Shown here: one piece after another, positions 11,702 through 22,859 of the stretch
How the letters are laid out: the number at the start of each line of letters is the position of its first letter
Numbering within the stretch: the first letter of the stretch is position 1
Assembly: GCA_036873135.1 (NCBI GenBank)
Contig: JAPTYO010000008.1
Coordinates: 26,562,761-26,626,760 of the forward strand
Reading direction: 5' to 3'
Origin: Clarkia xantiana subsp. parviflora
Lineage: Eukaryota; Streptophyta; Magnoliopsida; Myrtales; Onagraceae
DNA length: 64,000 nucleotides
The notes under the pieces: model-generated
Database searches by the model: none
What the model was told of the DNA's origin: nothing
The model's input: the letters and a program-made list of their open reading frames with translations, nothing else
Translations under genes and position numbers: made by a program

Positions 11702-12890
11702 TTATAGTTCGAATTTTGCACCACCCATCTGACTGAGCATGATAGCCATATCCATGCCCTGCGCCATCGTGGGAACGACAGTGTCGTACGGGCATTCCTG
11801 AGAAAATCCAGCCTTCCCCAATTTCTGTACTTTCTTTATGCACCTCTTGAACTTCTCATGGCATTTGATGTCCATCATACCTACAAAATTGCATTTTAAA
11901 AGTTTAATCATTTAATTGAACCCGAAAGACTGATGAACCAGGAAAAAAAAGACAAGGTAGAAACATAACAAAAACCATGGTACGTGGATTTACATGATTT
12001 TCCTTTCCAAACCCATACAATACAATACAATAGAGATCTTTGATTTAGTGTATATAATACTAGTAGCTTGTTTTACAGAATATAGTATTTTCTCATGATA
12101 AATGTCAACTTTGTAGGAACATATGAATGGAAGATTCTTCTCATATCATGAATGATCCAATCTATTAAATGAACTAACTGAAAGCTGAGACATAACTCGT
12201 CATCAAGAACCATACAAACCCCACAATTCAAGTCTAAACTCTAAAACCATCTCAAAAAACTATTCTGATGGTCAGAAATCCACAATGCATAATACTTAAT
12301 TGAAATTAACCATCTGTCTATCCAGTTACCATTGTGAAAAAGAATATCGAGTATTTGGGATTCATTTGGTCAGACAGATACTCTCAGCTAGTTAAGAGAT
12401 CGATTACTGTAGATTAATTAGCTCTGGAGATTGAATAATCAAAATGAACCTTTCTTGCCGACACAGTCGTCGTGAACCTTGCAGCAAGCATCGAGATCGT
12501 CGCAAGGCTTTTCTCCAGGACACCCAGTCCACCCGACGCCGCAGTATTTCCCGTATCTAATCCCAACCGCTGCAAATCCAATCCCAGAACCAGAAGTATT
12601 ACATTGATTCACGAAAAAAAATAAAAATCGATTAGTAGTAATTGAAACTGAATCGGCGGAGGGAGCTTACTGTTGCACTCTACTGCTACGCAGATTCTAC
12701 TGCATTGCACCTGCAATTCGACCAACAGCAAAACGAAGAAGAATTAGATCTCCATGGACGTGACTGAAAGATTAAGCGTTATAGAAAGCACCGGATTTTA
12801 AGATCGCACCTCCGAATCGCGGTTGATTGCGGCTTCCGCCGTTGTGGCGAGGACGATAACGAGGGCCAATGCTGCCGTTGCACGCAGCAT
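11702..12890 (-). CDS. Secretory phospholipase A2, plant PLA2-beta type (4 exons)
   Basis: Exons on the minus strand: 12890-12810, 12710-12671, 12569-12450, 11880-11702, all with GT..AG borders, 420 nt in total, giving 139 aa. It hydrolyses the sn-2 acyl bond of phospholipids with calcium in the secretory system. Residues 1-21 are a signal peptide ([13 protein letters not shown]). The calcium loop [19 protein letters not shown] and the catalytic D-A-C-C-K-V-H-D-D motif with its His-Asp pair lie in exon 3. Exon 4 carries [27 protein letters not shown] and a C-terminal KFEL. PLA2-beta proteins end KTEL-like, an ER/Golgi retrieval signal, and share the GMDI/GMDM region, so this is the beta type. 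Twelve or so cysteines are conserved. The start is set by the signal peptide. Expression signals: AATAAATAG-like TATA boxes near 13026 and 13062. Confidence 0.95.
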
Positions 12891-13023
12891 TCTAGATGGA
12901 TGCTTCCGAAGTCCCGACTCTACCCGATTGCCAAATCCAAACTGCGGGCTTCAGCTTTGGATTGATTGTCTGTCTAATCTAAGGTACGTCGATATTAGAG
13001 AATGGAGGAACCCTCCTCTCCTC

Positions 13024-13076
13024 GTTCTATTTATTGACTTTTTTTTTTTTTGGTGAAAAGTTCTATTTATTGACTT
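13024..13076 (-). mobile_element. Micro-retroposon footprint (19 bp) with 17-bp target duplication
   Basis: GTTCTATTTATTGACTT occurs at 13024-13040 and again at 13060-13076. Between them lies only T11 then GGTGAAAA; on the minus strand this is TTTTCACC followed by A11, the appearance of an extremely 5'-truncated poly(A) retroinsertion. It sits about 135-185 bp upstream of the phospholipase ATG. The duplicated target, read on that strand, contains AATAAATAG, so a TATA-like box is now present twice. Confidence 0.7.
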
Positions 13077-13432
13077 GGAAGTCAATGAAATTGCAACATC
13101 AACTTTCGAACAATTATATAAATTGTTATTGGTAGTTCGTTGGAATTATTTATACGTCCAACTATCGAATTGATGGTACTTCGTTGCAATATTTTTAAAA
13201 TGCAGAATTCATTTTGAGTATACATTAAAATACTATATATGGTCAGAATATTTCTTTTATGTCTAATTTAATAAGAATTATAATGGATGCAGTAATTTGC
13301 TTAGAAATTGAAAATTCAAGTAGCAAATTTAAAAAATTAAAATTAAGTACTAATTTGTAATTGGATTAAAATTCATGTAATACTTTAATTATTAACTCTA
13401 GCTTCTATCTATCGTGTTTGTGTTTTTTTACT

Positions 13433-13550
13433 ACTAGGGTGGACTTAATTGTAGCATATGTAAAACATTAAAAGTATGAAAAAAGTATGAAATTTTTTAA
13501 CTACACATAATATTTGTATCATATTATTAATAATATAAATTTCTCTATAA
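13433..13550. mobile_element. Partial copy of the MITE at 17931-18189
   Basis: GGTGGACTTAATTGTAGCAT and the following AGTATGAAAAAAGTATGAAA and TTTTTAACTACAC match the reverse complement of about 18045-18135. Only the inner part of the MITE is present here; no termini were found. Confidence 0.5.
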
Positions 13551-14246
13551 GATTCAATTTTAATATAATAGAAAAAAAAAATTAAAAAAAGCTACCACAA
13601 ATGTGTTACTTGTGGAGTATAATAGAAGAATCCATTTTAAATAATTACCTGGCTGCCTACAAAGTAAATTGATAATTTCTCCTCGTAGAGTTTAATGGAA
13701 AGGGGAAGCGTCAACCATGGTCCATGAGGAAAAGTATAGGCCATAGGGTGCAAAGAGGGACGAAGGCATAAAGTTTGTTCAGGAAATAAGAATTGAATTA
13801 AGCATAAACAATTAATCTAAAAAATTATGGGCAAATGTAAATTTTTAAAAGGCTAAATCAACAAAAAATTACAACTTTTAAGGTCAGAATTATAGATCAC
13901 CGAAAGTTGAGGAAACAATTGCCCCATCGACCTTTAGAGCTCCAACCTATAAAGTCACAGTACCAACCTATCGAGTGTCACAAACGTTAGAGTGGGGCGC
14001 CGTAATGTTAGATTACAAATAATGTGTTAATTCAGTGGCTTGGTTCGTAATCAGTGTTTTAATATAAATTGTAGTGTTAGACTACAATGTCTAGTTGTGC
14101 TGCAATGTGAAGAATGTTCGACTACAAAGCTTGATATGTATTATAACGTACATTATAATGTGATATATTATTTTAATATTAATTTATTTAAAGTGAACTA
14201 TATCCTAATTTGGTAAGATTCAAATGTGATTTTATTTTAAAAATAA
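13551..14246. other. Intergenic DNA, no recognised feature
   Basis: AT-rich stretch without a supported ORF. No terminal or tandem repeat was seen before the TIR element starting at 14247. Confidence 0.35.
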
Positions 14247-14270
14247 GGGTTAAGAACCTATTTAGTATCC

Positions 14271-15353
14271 TAGGTTTACTCCACATTGTTTTTTTTGGGT
14301 GTTTCGGTATCAAATTGTTGCTTTTGGATGTCATAGTTTCATTTTGGTTGCTTTTCGGTGTGATTTTCTTAGAGAAGAAAATCTCGAAGAAAGCGACTGT
14401 CAAATTCGAGCGCAAATGCACGCTCTATTCTCGTCACCTTGCCTAGCGGCTTCATGAATTTGATAATAGGGGAAATTTTTCTACACAAAAATAAATTGTG
14501 TAAAAAAATTTATTGTTGAAAAAAATGATGATTGAATATTTTATAAAGTTATACTATATATTAAATTGTAATGCGTTACACAACTTGACAATAAAAGAAA
14601 TGGTTAATTACCAAATTTGCTAGCTCACACTAGGTTTACTCCACATTGTTTTTTTTTGGGTGTCTCGGGATCAAATTGTTGCTTTTGGATGTCATGGTTT
14701 CATTTTGGTTGCTTTTCGGTGTGATTTTCTTAGAGAAGAAAATCTCGAAGAAAGCGACTGTCAAATTCGAGCGCAAATGCACGCTCTATTCTCGTCACCT
14801 TGCCTAGCGGCTTCATGAATTTGATAATAGGGGAAATTTTTCTACACAAAAATAAATTGTGTAAAAAAATTTATTGTTGAAAAAAATGATGATTGAATAT
14901 TTTATAAAGTTATACTATATATTAAATTGTAATGCGTTACACAACTTGACAATAAAAGAAATGGTTAATTACCAAATTTGCTAGCTCACACTAGGTTTAC
15001 TCCACATTGTTTTTTTTGGGTGCCTCGGGATCAAATTGTTGCTTTTGGATGTCATGGTTTCATTTTGGTTGCTTTTCGGTGTGATTTTCTTAGAGAAGAA
15101 AATCTCGAAGAAAGCGACTGTCAAATTCGAGCGCAAATGCACACTCTATTCTCGTCACCTTGCCTAACGGTTTCATGAATTTGATAATAGGGGAATTTTT
15201 TCTACACAAAAAAAAAATTGTGTAAAAAATATTTATTGTTGAAAAAAATGATGATTGAATATTTTATAAAGTTATACTATATATTAAATTCTAATGCGTT
15301 ACACAACTTGACAATAAAAGAAATGGTTAATTACCAAATTTGCTAGCTCACAC
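14271..15353 (+). repeat. Tandem array, three units of 360-362 bp
   Basis: Units begin with TAGGTTTACTCCACATTG at 14271, 14631 and 14992, and end with TTGCTAGCTCACAC. They are nearly identical by eye, differing in T/A-run length and scattered substitutions, with unit 3 the most diverged. The first part of each unit is the left TIR of the enclosing element, so amplification took in the TIR. Near identity implies recent duplication. Confidence 0.92.
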
Positions 15354-15982
15354 TGAGCACTATGACAAATTTCTACGTAAACTTTTTTTGGGCAATATCC
15401 TAGCTTAGGTTTCACTTCGTAGACAAACTATTAGTTGGATTTTTTTTTAACAATTATCTAACTCGTTTTTTTTTTTTTTGTGAACAGTTTACTAGTTGAA
15501 GTTTTTTTTTTTGTGGATAATTTGCTAGCTCGAATTTTTGCTTAGTGGACAATTTGCTATCCACCAAACTCTCCTAAAATGAAAACAGAGTTAGCAAATT
15601 CTCTACAAAGTGAAGCATGAGCTAGCAAATTGTGCACAATAATAAAATATATAACTGGTAAATTATCCACAAAACGAAACATAAGCTAGCAATTTGTAAA
15701 AAAAAATAAAAAAAAAATCTTTTGCTAACAAGTTGTCTGAGTGTTTAAATATGAGTTAACCATTTATGAAATCACTTTGCTAAAATATAATTTAGTCTTT
15801 TCTTAACTTAATTATAAAACTAATGACTATTTTACTATTTGACATTTAAAATAAAAAAACATAAATAAAGGGGGGCATTTTGTCCCCTTTGTAATAATGG
15901 AGTCGCCTACCTTACTGAAACTGTCAGCTGAGAAGCTGGTCACGTCCGCGCTAGTAAACATCGCTCTGTTGTCGCAGAAAAC

Positions 15983-16174
15983 AATAATGAGATCACTATT
16001 TTAGTAAATGACGCGGAAAAGGGTAGTGACATTGATCCACAAGAAGCTAATGAAACTCTTGGACTAGCGGAAGCTAACTTTAGGAAAGCGGAAGGCAAGA
16101 GACAAACAATTGAAGCAAATCTGGCTCTCAGACGAGCTAGGACACGAGTTGAGGCTATCAATGTGATTTCATAA
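15983..16174 (+). pseudogene. atpE: Nuclear plastid DNA fragment: 3' part of atpE (ATP synthase CF1 epsilon)
   Basis: One open frame with 63 codons ends at TAA 16172-16174. It contains [19 protein letters not shown], then EAEGKR-like text ([20 protein letters not shown]) and RTRVEAINV. This is the C-terminal half of chloroplast ATP synthase epsilon, recognised from the highly conserved plastid sequence. Downstream to about 16250 the text (TGTGTACGAATAATC, CCCCCATTATTCTGCTAATTG) may also be plastid spacer. The N-terminal half and start are absent. The upstream junction falls near 15980. No plastid function is expected; it is DNA transferred to the nucleus and trapped in a TIR element. Confidence 0.88.
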
Positions 16175-16752
16175 CTAGGCGTTGTGTACGAATAATCAAA
16201 GCAACTTCTGTATAAATAGAACCCTGGTTTATACACCCCCATTATTCTGCTAATTGATTGATATTGACTACAACAAAAAAGCAAGTGGAATCGGATGGAT
16301 TTTTATGCTTGCTCAACACCAATCTGCTAAAAATCCTATCTTTTGGATGTTTAAGTTTGGTGAGAAATTTGTTGATTTTGAGAAAAAAAGTAAAGTGTGA
16401 TGGATTATGAGTGGGTTGATATAACTGAGAGAGAGGAAAAGACGTGAGGAGACACAAAAAAGCAACAAAACTGAAACCTGGGACACACAAAAGTAACAAT
16501 TTGATCCTGAAACACCAAAACACAACATATAATAAACCCGAGACACTAAATAAGTTCTTAACCCTAAATATAATTAACTTACTCCTTAAAATTTATGTTT
16601 ATGCTTAGTGCATATCGTCGATTTATGAACAATTTAAATACCAAATTTGAGTATATTAAAGCTTAAATTCTACTTTCTATTAAAAAATTATTAATTGAAA
16701 CCTCTTATACAATTTTACGAGAATAATTTCATAAATAGAAGGGAAAAGAATA

Positions 16753-17283
16753 TAAATGGCCCTCGAACTTTACCCATTTTTCTGTCTTTGTCCTTAAACT
16801 TTATTTTTTTCTATTAGGGTACTTGAACTCATCAAATTCATTCTGATATAGTCTCGCCGTTAAATTTTACTGTTAATTGTGGTGATTAGATGTTGATTAT
16901 GCAAAATTAATGACATGGACAAGCTGACGTGTCATTGTTTATGGCCACATCATTTTTAATATTTAAATTAAAATAGAAAATAATAAAAGTAAAATCTTAA
17001 AATATATATATATATATTCCATTATTTATTTATTCATTTATTTATTTTCTAGTTTTTTATATATATATTATAAAAATGATGCGGTCATAAACAATGACAC
17101 GTCAACTTGTCCATGTCTTTGATTTTTGCTTAATCAACATCTAATCACTACAATTAATAATAAAATCTAACATCAAGATTATAACAGAATGAATTTAACA
17201 AGTTCAAGTACCTCAATAGAAAAAAATAAAGTTGAAGGACAAAAACAGAAAAATGGGTAAAGTTTGAGGACCATTTATGTTGT
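16753..17283. mobile_element. Non-autonomous TIR element, long inverted repeats
   Basis: Left end ATAAATGGCCCTCGAACTTT and inverted right end ATAAATGGTCCTCAAACTTT pair for over 200 bp, including ACATGGACAAGCTGACGTGT / ACATGGACAAGTTGACGTGT. The centre is AT-rich with a (TA)n run near 17005. No coding frame. The half element at 45237-45560 has a related end (AAATGGCACTCAAACTTTG). Confidence 0.75.
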
Positions 17284-17930
17284 TTAAAGAAAAAAAATAT
17301 TAGACAAGTTTCATTTTGTACGAATATAATACGAATTATTCTTTATCATAATGAGTAAAAATAAATAAATAGACGATAATAATAAATAGATAAACAAATA
17401 AATAATATTTACCGAAGAATGATCCAACGATTATTTCTTATCTATTTATTAAATAACTAGATAATTTCATATGTCTGCGCGTAGTGTTAAAATTGATTTA
17501 ATTCACCATTTTATAAAATTAAGTTAAATATGAATATATTAAATATTAATAATTGAAAAATAAACAATATATCACTTGCATATATTAGATTGGCATCATC
17601 ATTAAAATTAACGTAACTGAGAAAATGAATATTCTTATATCTAGCATTATTTAACTTAATTTTTTAGTTTTTATGATGTATATTATTTATTATATATTCA
17701 TTATTTATGTGTTAAATTGAAGTACTTATGCATTAAAATTAAGAAATGATACCACCATAAATAATCAATTATGAAGCATAGTAGTTGATAATTTCATATT
17801 TTTTGTACATAATATTTTGGTTCATATATAATTATAATTTTTGCATAAAAATTGAATTAGTAATTTTGAGATATTTCATGCAAAATGTCATCACGGTTTT
17901 ATTCTTAAAAGTATAATTGTTCATATAAAG
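17284..17930. other. AT-rich intergenic DNA
   Basis: No ORF, repeat pair or motif was found in this stretch. Confidence 0.4.
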
Positions 17931-18189
17931 TTATAACAGGACCTTTCTACAATGCTCTTGGAGCACCATGTTTTTGCCACTAATTTTTTTATTTTTCTAT
18001 TGCCCTAAAAGTGAACCCCAAAGGGAAATTGATATTATTAGTAGTATGATACACATCTTAGGTGTAGTTAAAAAAATTCATACTTTTTCATACTTTAAAG
18101 TTTTAGTTATGTTACAATTAAGTCCACCATAGTATTAAAAAAACCAAAAGCATGGTGCTCCCAAAACATAGTAGAAAAATCTATTATAA
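17931..18189. mobile_element. MITE, about 259 bp
   Basis: Left TTATAACAGGACCTTTCTAC and inverted right TTATAATAGATTTTTCTACT, with shared GGGAGCACCATG / TTGGAGCACCATG further in, form imperfect TIRs of about 45 bp. There is no coding content. A partial relative is at 13433-13550. Confidence 0.65.
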
Positions 18190-18894
18190 CATGTGCATAT
18201 ATAGTTATTATTCATAAAATAAATATTATCGTATGATAGAATTCTTTACGGAAAAAATCTCTAAGAAAAAAAATTAAGAAAAAAATATCACGTAGGATTG
18301 ATTAAAGATGATAGAACGACTAAAAAGAATGTATACTTATTTATGAAAAGTAATCATTTATAACTAAATTTTTTGATGAAATAGTTTTTTTTTACAACTA
18401 AGCTTATCCGTTCAAATTTAAAGTGTCATTTATTTATTTATCAACTTATATTATCATATTTGTTCATATTAATTTAAACTCCATTTGAAAACGATGATCA
18501 TTTATTGAATTAAAAAAAAAAAAAACTAAATATGGAAAATTGAGCACATCATGTGCTCATGAATAATGAAATATAGATTACAAATTTGTTTTAATAAATT
18601 TTTTAATTTTAATTGATAAATATACTTAAATCATATTTTTTATAATCATATAGATTATTTAAATTTATCAACAATTATCACCATGTGTACACTTAAATAC
18701 TTTTAATTATTTTTTTTATGGTGAAAACATTATAATTTATTAAAAATATTATCTAGGACAAAGAAGCTAAGATAATACAATTTTTTAAAAAAAATCATAT
18801 TGTATAATTTTTTTCCAATAAGTTTTATGTTATATTTTTTCTTAGTATTTGATTAACTACATTGAAAAAAAAAATCATTTATGAAGAAATCGAA
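18190..18894. other. AT-rich intergenic DNA
   Basis: No gene or repeat structure was recognised; mostly A/T runs. Confidence 0.4.
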
Positions 18895-19194
18895 ATGTTT
18901 TTTCAGTTAGAAAAGAAACGGTTTGTGAGATGTTGTAAGATAGATGTTTGGAACTTTTTTAAGCCATTAGAGTGTTTGGGTTCTGTGCGGTCATCGATCC
19001 CGAGGGAAGCTAATTGTTGTGCTAATTGAATTGCGATCCAAGCTAAACAGAGGTTGTATAGTTGAGTTTTTATACCCCGCCTTCTCTTTCGTTATTAGTT
19101 AAAAATGATAGGAGTTTATCCCGCCTTGAACGTTGTAGAAGACTCGTTTCGTTTACTATATATAAGGATCTTTTTCGGCCAAAAAAAAAAAAAG
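18895..19194 (+). pseudogene. LINE 3' end with RNase H remnant and poly(A)
   Basis: Around 18985-19060 the frame reads IPREANCCAN then IAIQAKQRLY, with a stop between; this is the typical C-terminal RNase H tail of plant LINE ORF2. It is followed by an untranslated tail ending TCTTTTTCGGCC and a run of A to 19194. Only the last few hundred bases of the element are present, as expected for a 5'-truncated insertion. The terminal TTCGGCC-A text matches the micro-insertion at 44980. Confidence 0.65.
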
Positions 19195-19446
19195 AGTGGC
19201 CTATGTAACGACGCCACATCATAGATGTTTAAACCAATAAAATTTTCCGTGTTTTAGTTGTAAATAATCTTTTTTTCTTATGATTCAACATTTTATATTA
19301 TACGTATAGATACTAAAATAATAAACAGTCTTTAATTTCAATTATAATCTTATATTAGAATTAAGGCGAATTTTTACAGATCGCTGCCAACACGTTTTAA
19401 TCTAAAATTACAATACAATTCACATTAGAAATGCTCATATTAAATC

Positions 19447-19493
19447 AGTTGATTTGTCTTTTTATTTTTTTGCCCAAAAAACAAGTTGATTTG
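19447..19493. mobile_element. Possible micro-retroposon footprint
   Basis: AGTTGATTTG at 19447-19456 and 19484-19493 flank 27 bp that contain T-rich and A-rich runs around GCCC. The flanking repeat is short (10 bp), so this is weaker than the similar sites at 13024, 44965, 55861 and 61802. Confidence 0.35.
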
Positions 19494-19973
19494 CCAAAAC
19501 ATCATAATGTAAAATTACATTCATTCAAACGCCCATAATAACACTTTGGCATGGAGACTCCGTAACATAGAAATGGATGAACTGTTGAAGAAAAGACTTG
19601 CGCGGCAGAAATAGGATGATTGGAGATTTCTTTATGTAGCGGTCCAGAGCAGAGATCCCTAGATATGATCCGACTGACTATCATAACAACTAGATTAGAT
19701 AGAAAAATTTCCCAATTTTCCAATACGACGAATATAACATAAAACCAAAAGATCACTTTGCTCGATGGATCTAAACCATAAAGAAGAAAATGGTTGGGAA
19801 GAGAACCAGTAAAACTGACAAAGATCATAGTAACTTTCCCACCAAGAAATGACAGCAGCTTATACTGTTAAAGCCATTTCAGGTACATGAATTATTAGGA
19901 GGAATCATCCATCAAAGTCTGAGCACTGATATCTCCAGCTACAAAACTCTTGCACGAAAAATTCCATCGCTTC

Positions 19974-21338
19974 TTAGACGTAGTAACCAGTGAAGGTGAA
20001 TCCCCTTCCCACAATTTCACCTGCACAGAACCATGCGAAGCATTCAAGCCCAAACAGTGCTGCGATACCTGCATCTTCAACTTTGACATCCTTCCTGTTC
20101 TTCCACAAGTTCTTCACCGCGTCATATTCCTTCCAGAACGATTCGGTACGGCCAGGGATACTGTAGAAACATTACATACATACCACCGCAGTTAAGAAAA
20201 CAACCATATACCCCCCCAACAACACAAAATGTGCAGACAATCTTGTTATCCAAAAAAAATTAGTCAACTTTTTTCTTTTTAGGGCCACAAACACATCATT
20301 CTTCAAATTGTTGCGATTGGGCAAAGGTAACATAGATGACTGAACTGAGATGATTTATGATCGTTATGCAATAGTCATGCTGTTTTAAACATTGTAACAT
20401 GGAAAGCAGTCTAATGAACCTCATTCAAACAACTCCTGCTTCAACAAATCCAAAGGAGATAAACATGAAGGACTTAATGCCAGTAACTCTAGTCTACTCA
20501 ACTGGACTCCACAACTTCTCCAAAAAGACTGGCCTTGGAAGGAGAAAAGTAAGATGGGAAAATGTCCACGAAAAAGGAAGCACATTGCTGAATAGAAACC
20601 TTCATTACTGCGAAAGGCATCCACTATTCCACTGAAGATGATGCAAAGTCGATAAAAGCATGCCAAGATGAATAGCAACCCTATACTACAAGATAGCTCA
20701 AACTCTATAATTTCGGCATAGAAGTGGAGTAGGGTGATGGTTTAGGGTTTGCTACATTAAAATCTAATGCTCGAGTAGTTTTGTGGGGAATATAGCGCTA
20801 GGATATTGAAAGTGTTTAGCATCTATATATAAGATATAGCCCGGAAGGGACATAAAAAGACTAGTTACATAACACAAAAAGTGATGTAAATGGAGGTCAC
20901 AGACATAATAGAGTTCATATCAATGGACACACAATTCTGTTCCTAATTAGAAAACCAAAGAAGGGCAGAAGAGAAGACTAAGCACGCCTCAGAACATTAA
21001 TTTCATGATATACAAATGAGGACATTATAAGCATGAAAAGATGCAGATTCAGAGTGGGATAACCTAGCAAGCACTGATTCCTAAGCATTGTACAATTTTC
21101 AGGATCATCTTTGACCGACCCATCAAAGGGCAGTGAGGGACATCGAGAACATTTACCTGGCGAGGCGAGTGTAAAGGAGTTGCTTTGCCAACGTATTACA
21201 TGTCTCAACAGTTGGTGGGTCCTGGATATATTGCTTATTCTGTTCCAACAATTGCTTGTAGTAAGCAGATCCATGCTTCGAAACAAACTGCGATGCTTGG
21301 CATGCCTTTGAGGAAAGTTGTTGCAGCTTTGACGCCAT
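19974..21338 (-). CDS. Mitochondrial F1Fo ATP synthase subunit g (2 coding exons)
   Basis: Exons 21338-21157 and 20160-19974 with GT..AG borders give 369 nt and 122 aa, the usual length for the plant protein. Subunit g is a small membrane protein of the Fo part in the inner mitochondrial membrane that helps ATP synthase dimerise and shape cristae. Visible blocks: MASKLQQLSSKACQASQFV at the N-terminus, SAYYKQLLEQNKQYIQDPPT, YTRLAS across the splice, IPGRTESFWKEYDAVKNLW, and the C-terminal transmembrane region ALFGLECFAWFCAGEIVG with GRGFTFTGYYV at the end. The glycine-rich segment is the known packing motif. The ATG at 21338 matches family starts; upstream in-frame extension to 21431 is intronic or UTR. 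The intron of 996 nt holds no gene. The 3'UTR probably lies between 19974 and about 19500. Confidence 0.96.
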
Positions 21339-22045
21339 CAGCTCTGCAAGCCGGCGACAAATTTTATGAATTATTACATAAACTGCATAACATTGTACAA
21401 ATTGATCCTTTTGCATAAATGGAAATACCATTTATACATGATCAGCTCTCATGAAATCTCTAAGAAATCTTTCTTTGTTTATAGAGCTAAATGAACAAAT
21501 GTTAGGTCATAGGTATATGCCAAGCACTATATCAAGCGTCCTATACGTTCAACCGTTAAGCATTCTCACTCAGATGAATAGCTGTAAAAGATTAATCGAA
21601 CTGACTATAAATCGGACGCAGTCAGTGGCTTTCGATTCCTAAACCGGCGAAGGGCTCGAGAGACTAGAGGCGTAAAATTTTGCAATTGGGGCAAAAGGCA
21701 TCTCCAGAACTGCCAAATACGGAACGCTCAGATCGCATCAACACATGATTCTAGCAATGTAACCACATCAACGGATAAAAGATTAAGAAAAGGCGACAGA
21801 TCTGAGGTAGATGGTCAATACAGAGACCGTACTGCAACCATCGAGCATAGAACAGCCATGATAGAAGGAATTTCATCGCTAAATAGACATGAATGAAGAA
21901 ATTACCTTCAAGTCTCCGATTCGAATGCGAGAAGAATAGTGGTTTTTTCTCTCGCCGCTGCTCACGTCGTGTAATCTGCAACTCAAGTGGAGTAGAGAGA
22001 AGGTAGCGTTGGTGGCTTTGTTGTCCGTTTTGGGGTTTGTTCATA
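21339..22045 (-). other. 5'UTR of the subunit g gene with a probable UTR intron
   Basis: Just before the ATG the minus strand reads CGGCTTGCAG then AGCTG, a good acceptor at 21343/21344. A donor (TTGAAG then GTAATTTC) lies at 21906/21905. A leader exon would then run from about 22040 to 21906, with the intron at 21905-21344. Leader introns are common in this kind of gene; cDNA is needed to confirm. Confidence 0.55.
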
Positions 22046-22078
22046 TTTGTTGGAGAAATTACAATTTGTGTCGGTGGG

Positions 22079-22260
22079 TTGGGCCCATTTCACTTTTGGG
22101 TCAATGCCTCTGTAGAGTGGCCCGATTCGTAAGGCCCAATATAATGTCAGGCTCATTTATAATAAAGAAAAACTAGTTGAAGTCTTCTCCTTCGAGTTTC
22201 GGGATGGTTGATGACTTAAGACTCCAAACCCTAAACCCGGATTCCAAACCCTAAACCCGG
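22079..22260 (-). promoter_or_regulatory. Site II and telo-box motifs upstream of the subunit g gene
   Basis: TTGGGCCCATTT at 22079-22090 and ATTGGGCCTT (inverted, 22131-22140) are site II elements (TGGGCC), known in promoters of nuclear genes for mitochondrial oxidative phosphorylation and bound by TCP factors. Further upstream, CCAAACCCTAAACCCGGATT is present twice in tandem (22224-22263), containing telo-boxes (AAACCCTAA) that commonly accompany site II. Position and gene identity agree; binding is inferred. Confidence 0.6.
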
Positions 22261-22263
22261 ATT

Positions 22264-22859
22264 AGGTATATACTAATATTATCACGATAAAATCTGGACC
22301 GTTTTCGGGCTGCTTTATAAAAAGTAGACCAGTCCGGTTCAGAACCGGTCTTGGCGGTCCACCCGTTTTAATTTACAGATTTACTAAAATTTAAAAGAAC
22401 AAAAAACAAGTCCAAAAATCAGTCCGAGTCAGAAAAAAAATCGGTCCAAACCAGTCTGGTCCAATTTAGAATCGGTTCCTTTAGAAATATACTAACAGTT
22501 CCTAAGGACTGATTTGTCTAACTGCTGCATCGGGATGGTTGACTCCAAGCAAGTTAGTTGGAAACTAAACTACCTGGTTTTAATCTATTTTATTAATTCT
22601 TTTTTAATCTACTAGTTATTTTCGTGCTTACAAGTTACAACTTATAACTACTCAAACGAGAACTATATTGCGTACACTAGTTAACATCTGTGCTTATATG
22701 AGAATTTTATTTTAAATGAGGTACTACTAAAAGTACAAATGCAATTTATTTATTTTTTTCCATAAGTACATTAGAATATATAATAGGATAATTTATTAGA
22801 AAAATCTTCATTTATATTGTAAATGGAAGAAACAAATCAGATCACCCTATTGTTTTTAG
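22264..22859. other. Intergenic DNA with ACCGGTCC-type repeats
   Basis: Around 22310-22500 several diverged copies of ACCAGTCCGG / ACCGGTC / AATCGGTTC occur, possibly part of an old transposon. Otherwise AT-rich with no gene. Confidence 0.35.

Larger units (their letters stand above)
14247..16564. mobile_element. TIR / fold-back element with internal tandem repeats and captured plastid DNA
   Basis: Left end GGGTTAAGAACCTATTTAGT (14247) and inverted right end GGGTTAAGAACTTATTTAGT (to 16564) pair. Similarity continues for about 130 bp through ATCAAATTGTTGCTTTTG / ATCAAATTGTTACTTTTG. The interior holds three 360-bp tandem units that begin within the left TIR, a region of short 'tagcaaatt' motifs (15360-15740) and a chloroplast atpE fragment. 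No transposase. The superfamily is undetermined. The ORFs on the minus strand at 16242-16546 are only the TIR read in another frame. Confidence 0.6.

Noticed and set aside
14188..15178. Small frames within the 360-bp tandem units
   Set aside because: They are open only because the units are repeats of a transposon end; the same text occurs in the inverted TIR at 16420-16560.
19502..19828. 108-aa minus-strand frame
   Set aside because: Lies in the probable 3'UTR of the subunit g gene and shows no family features.
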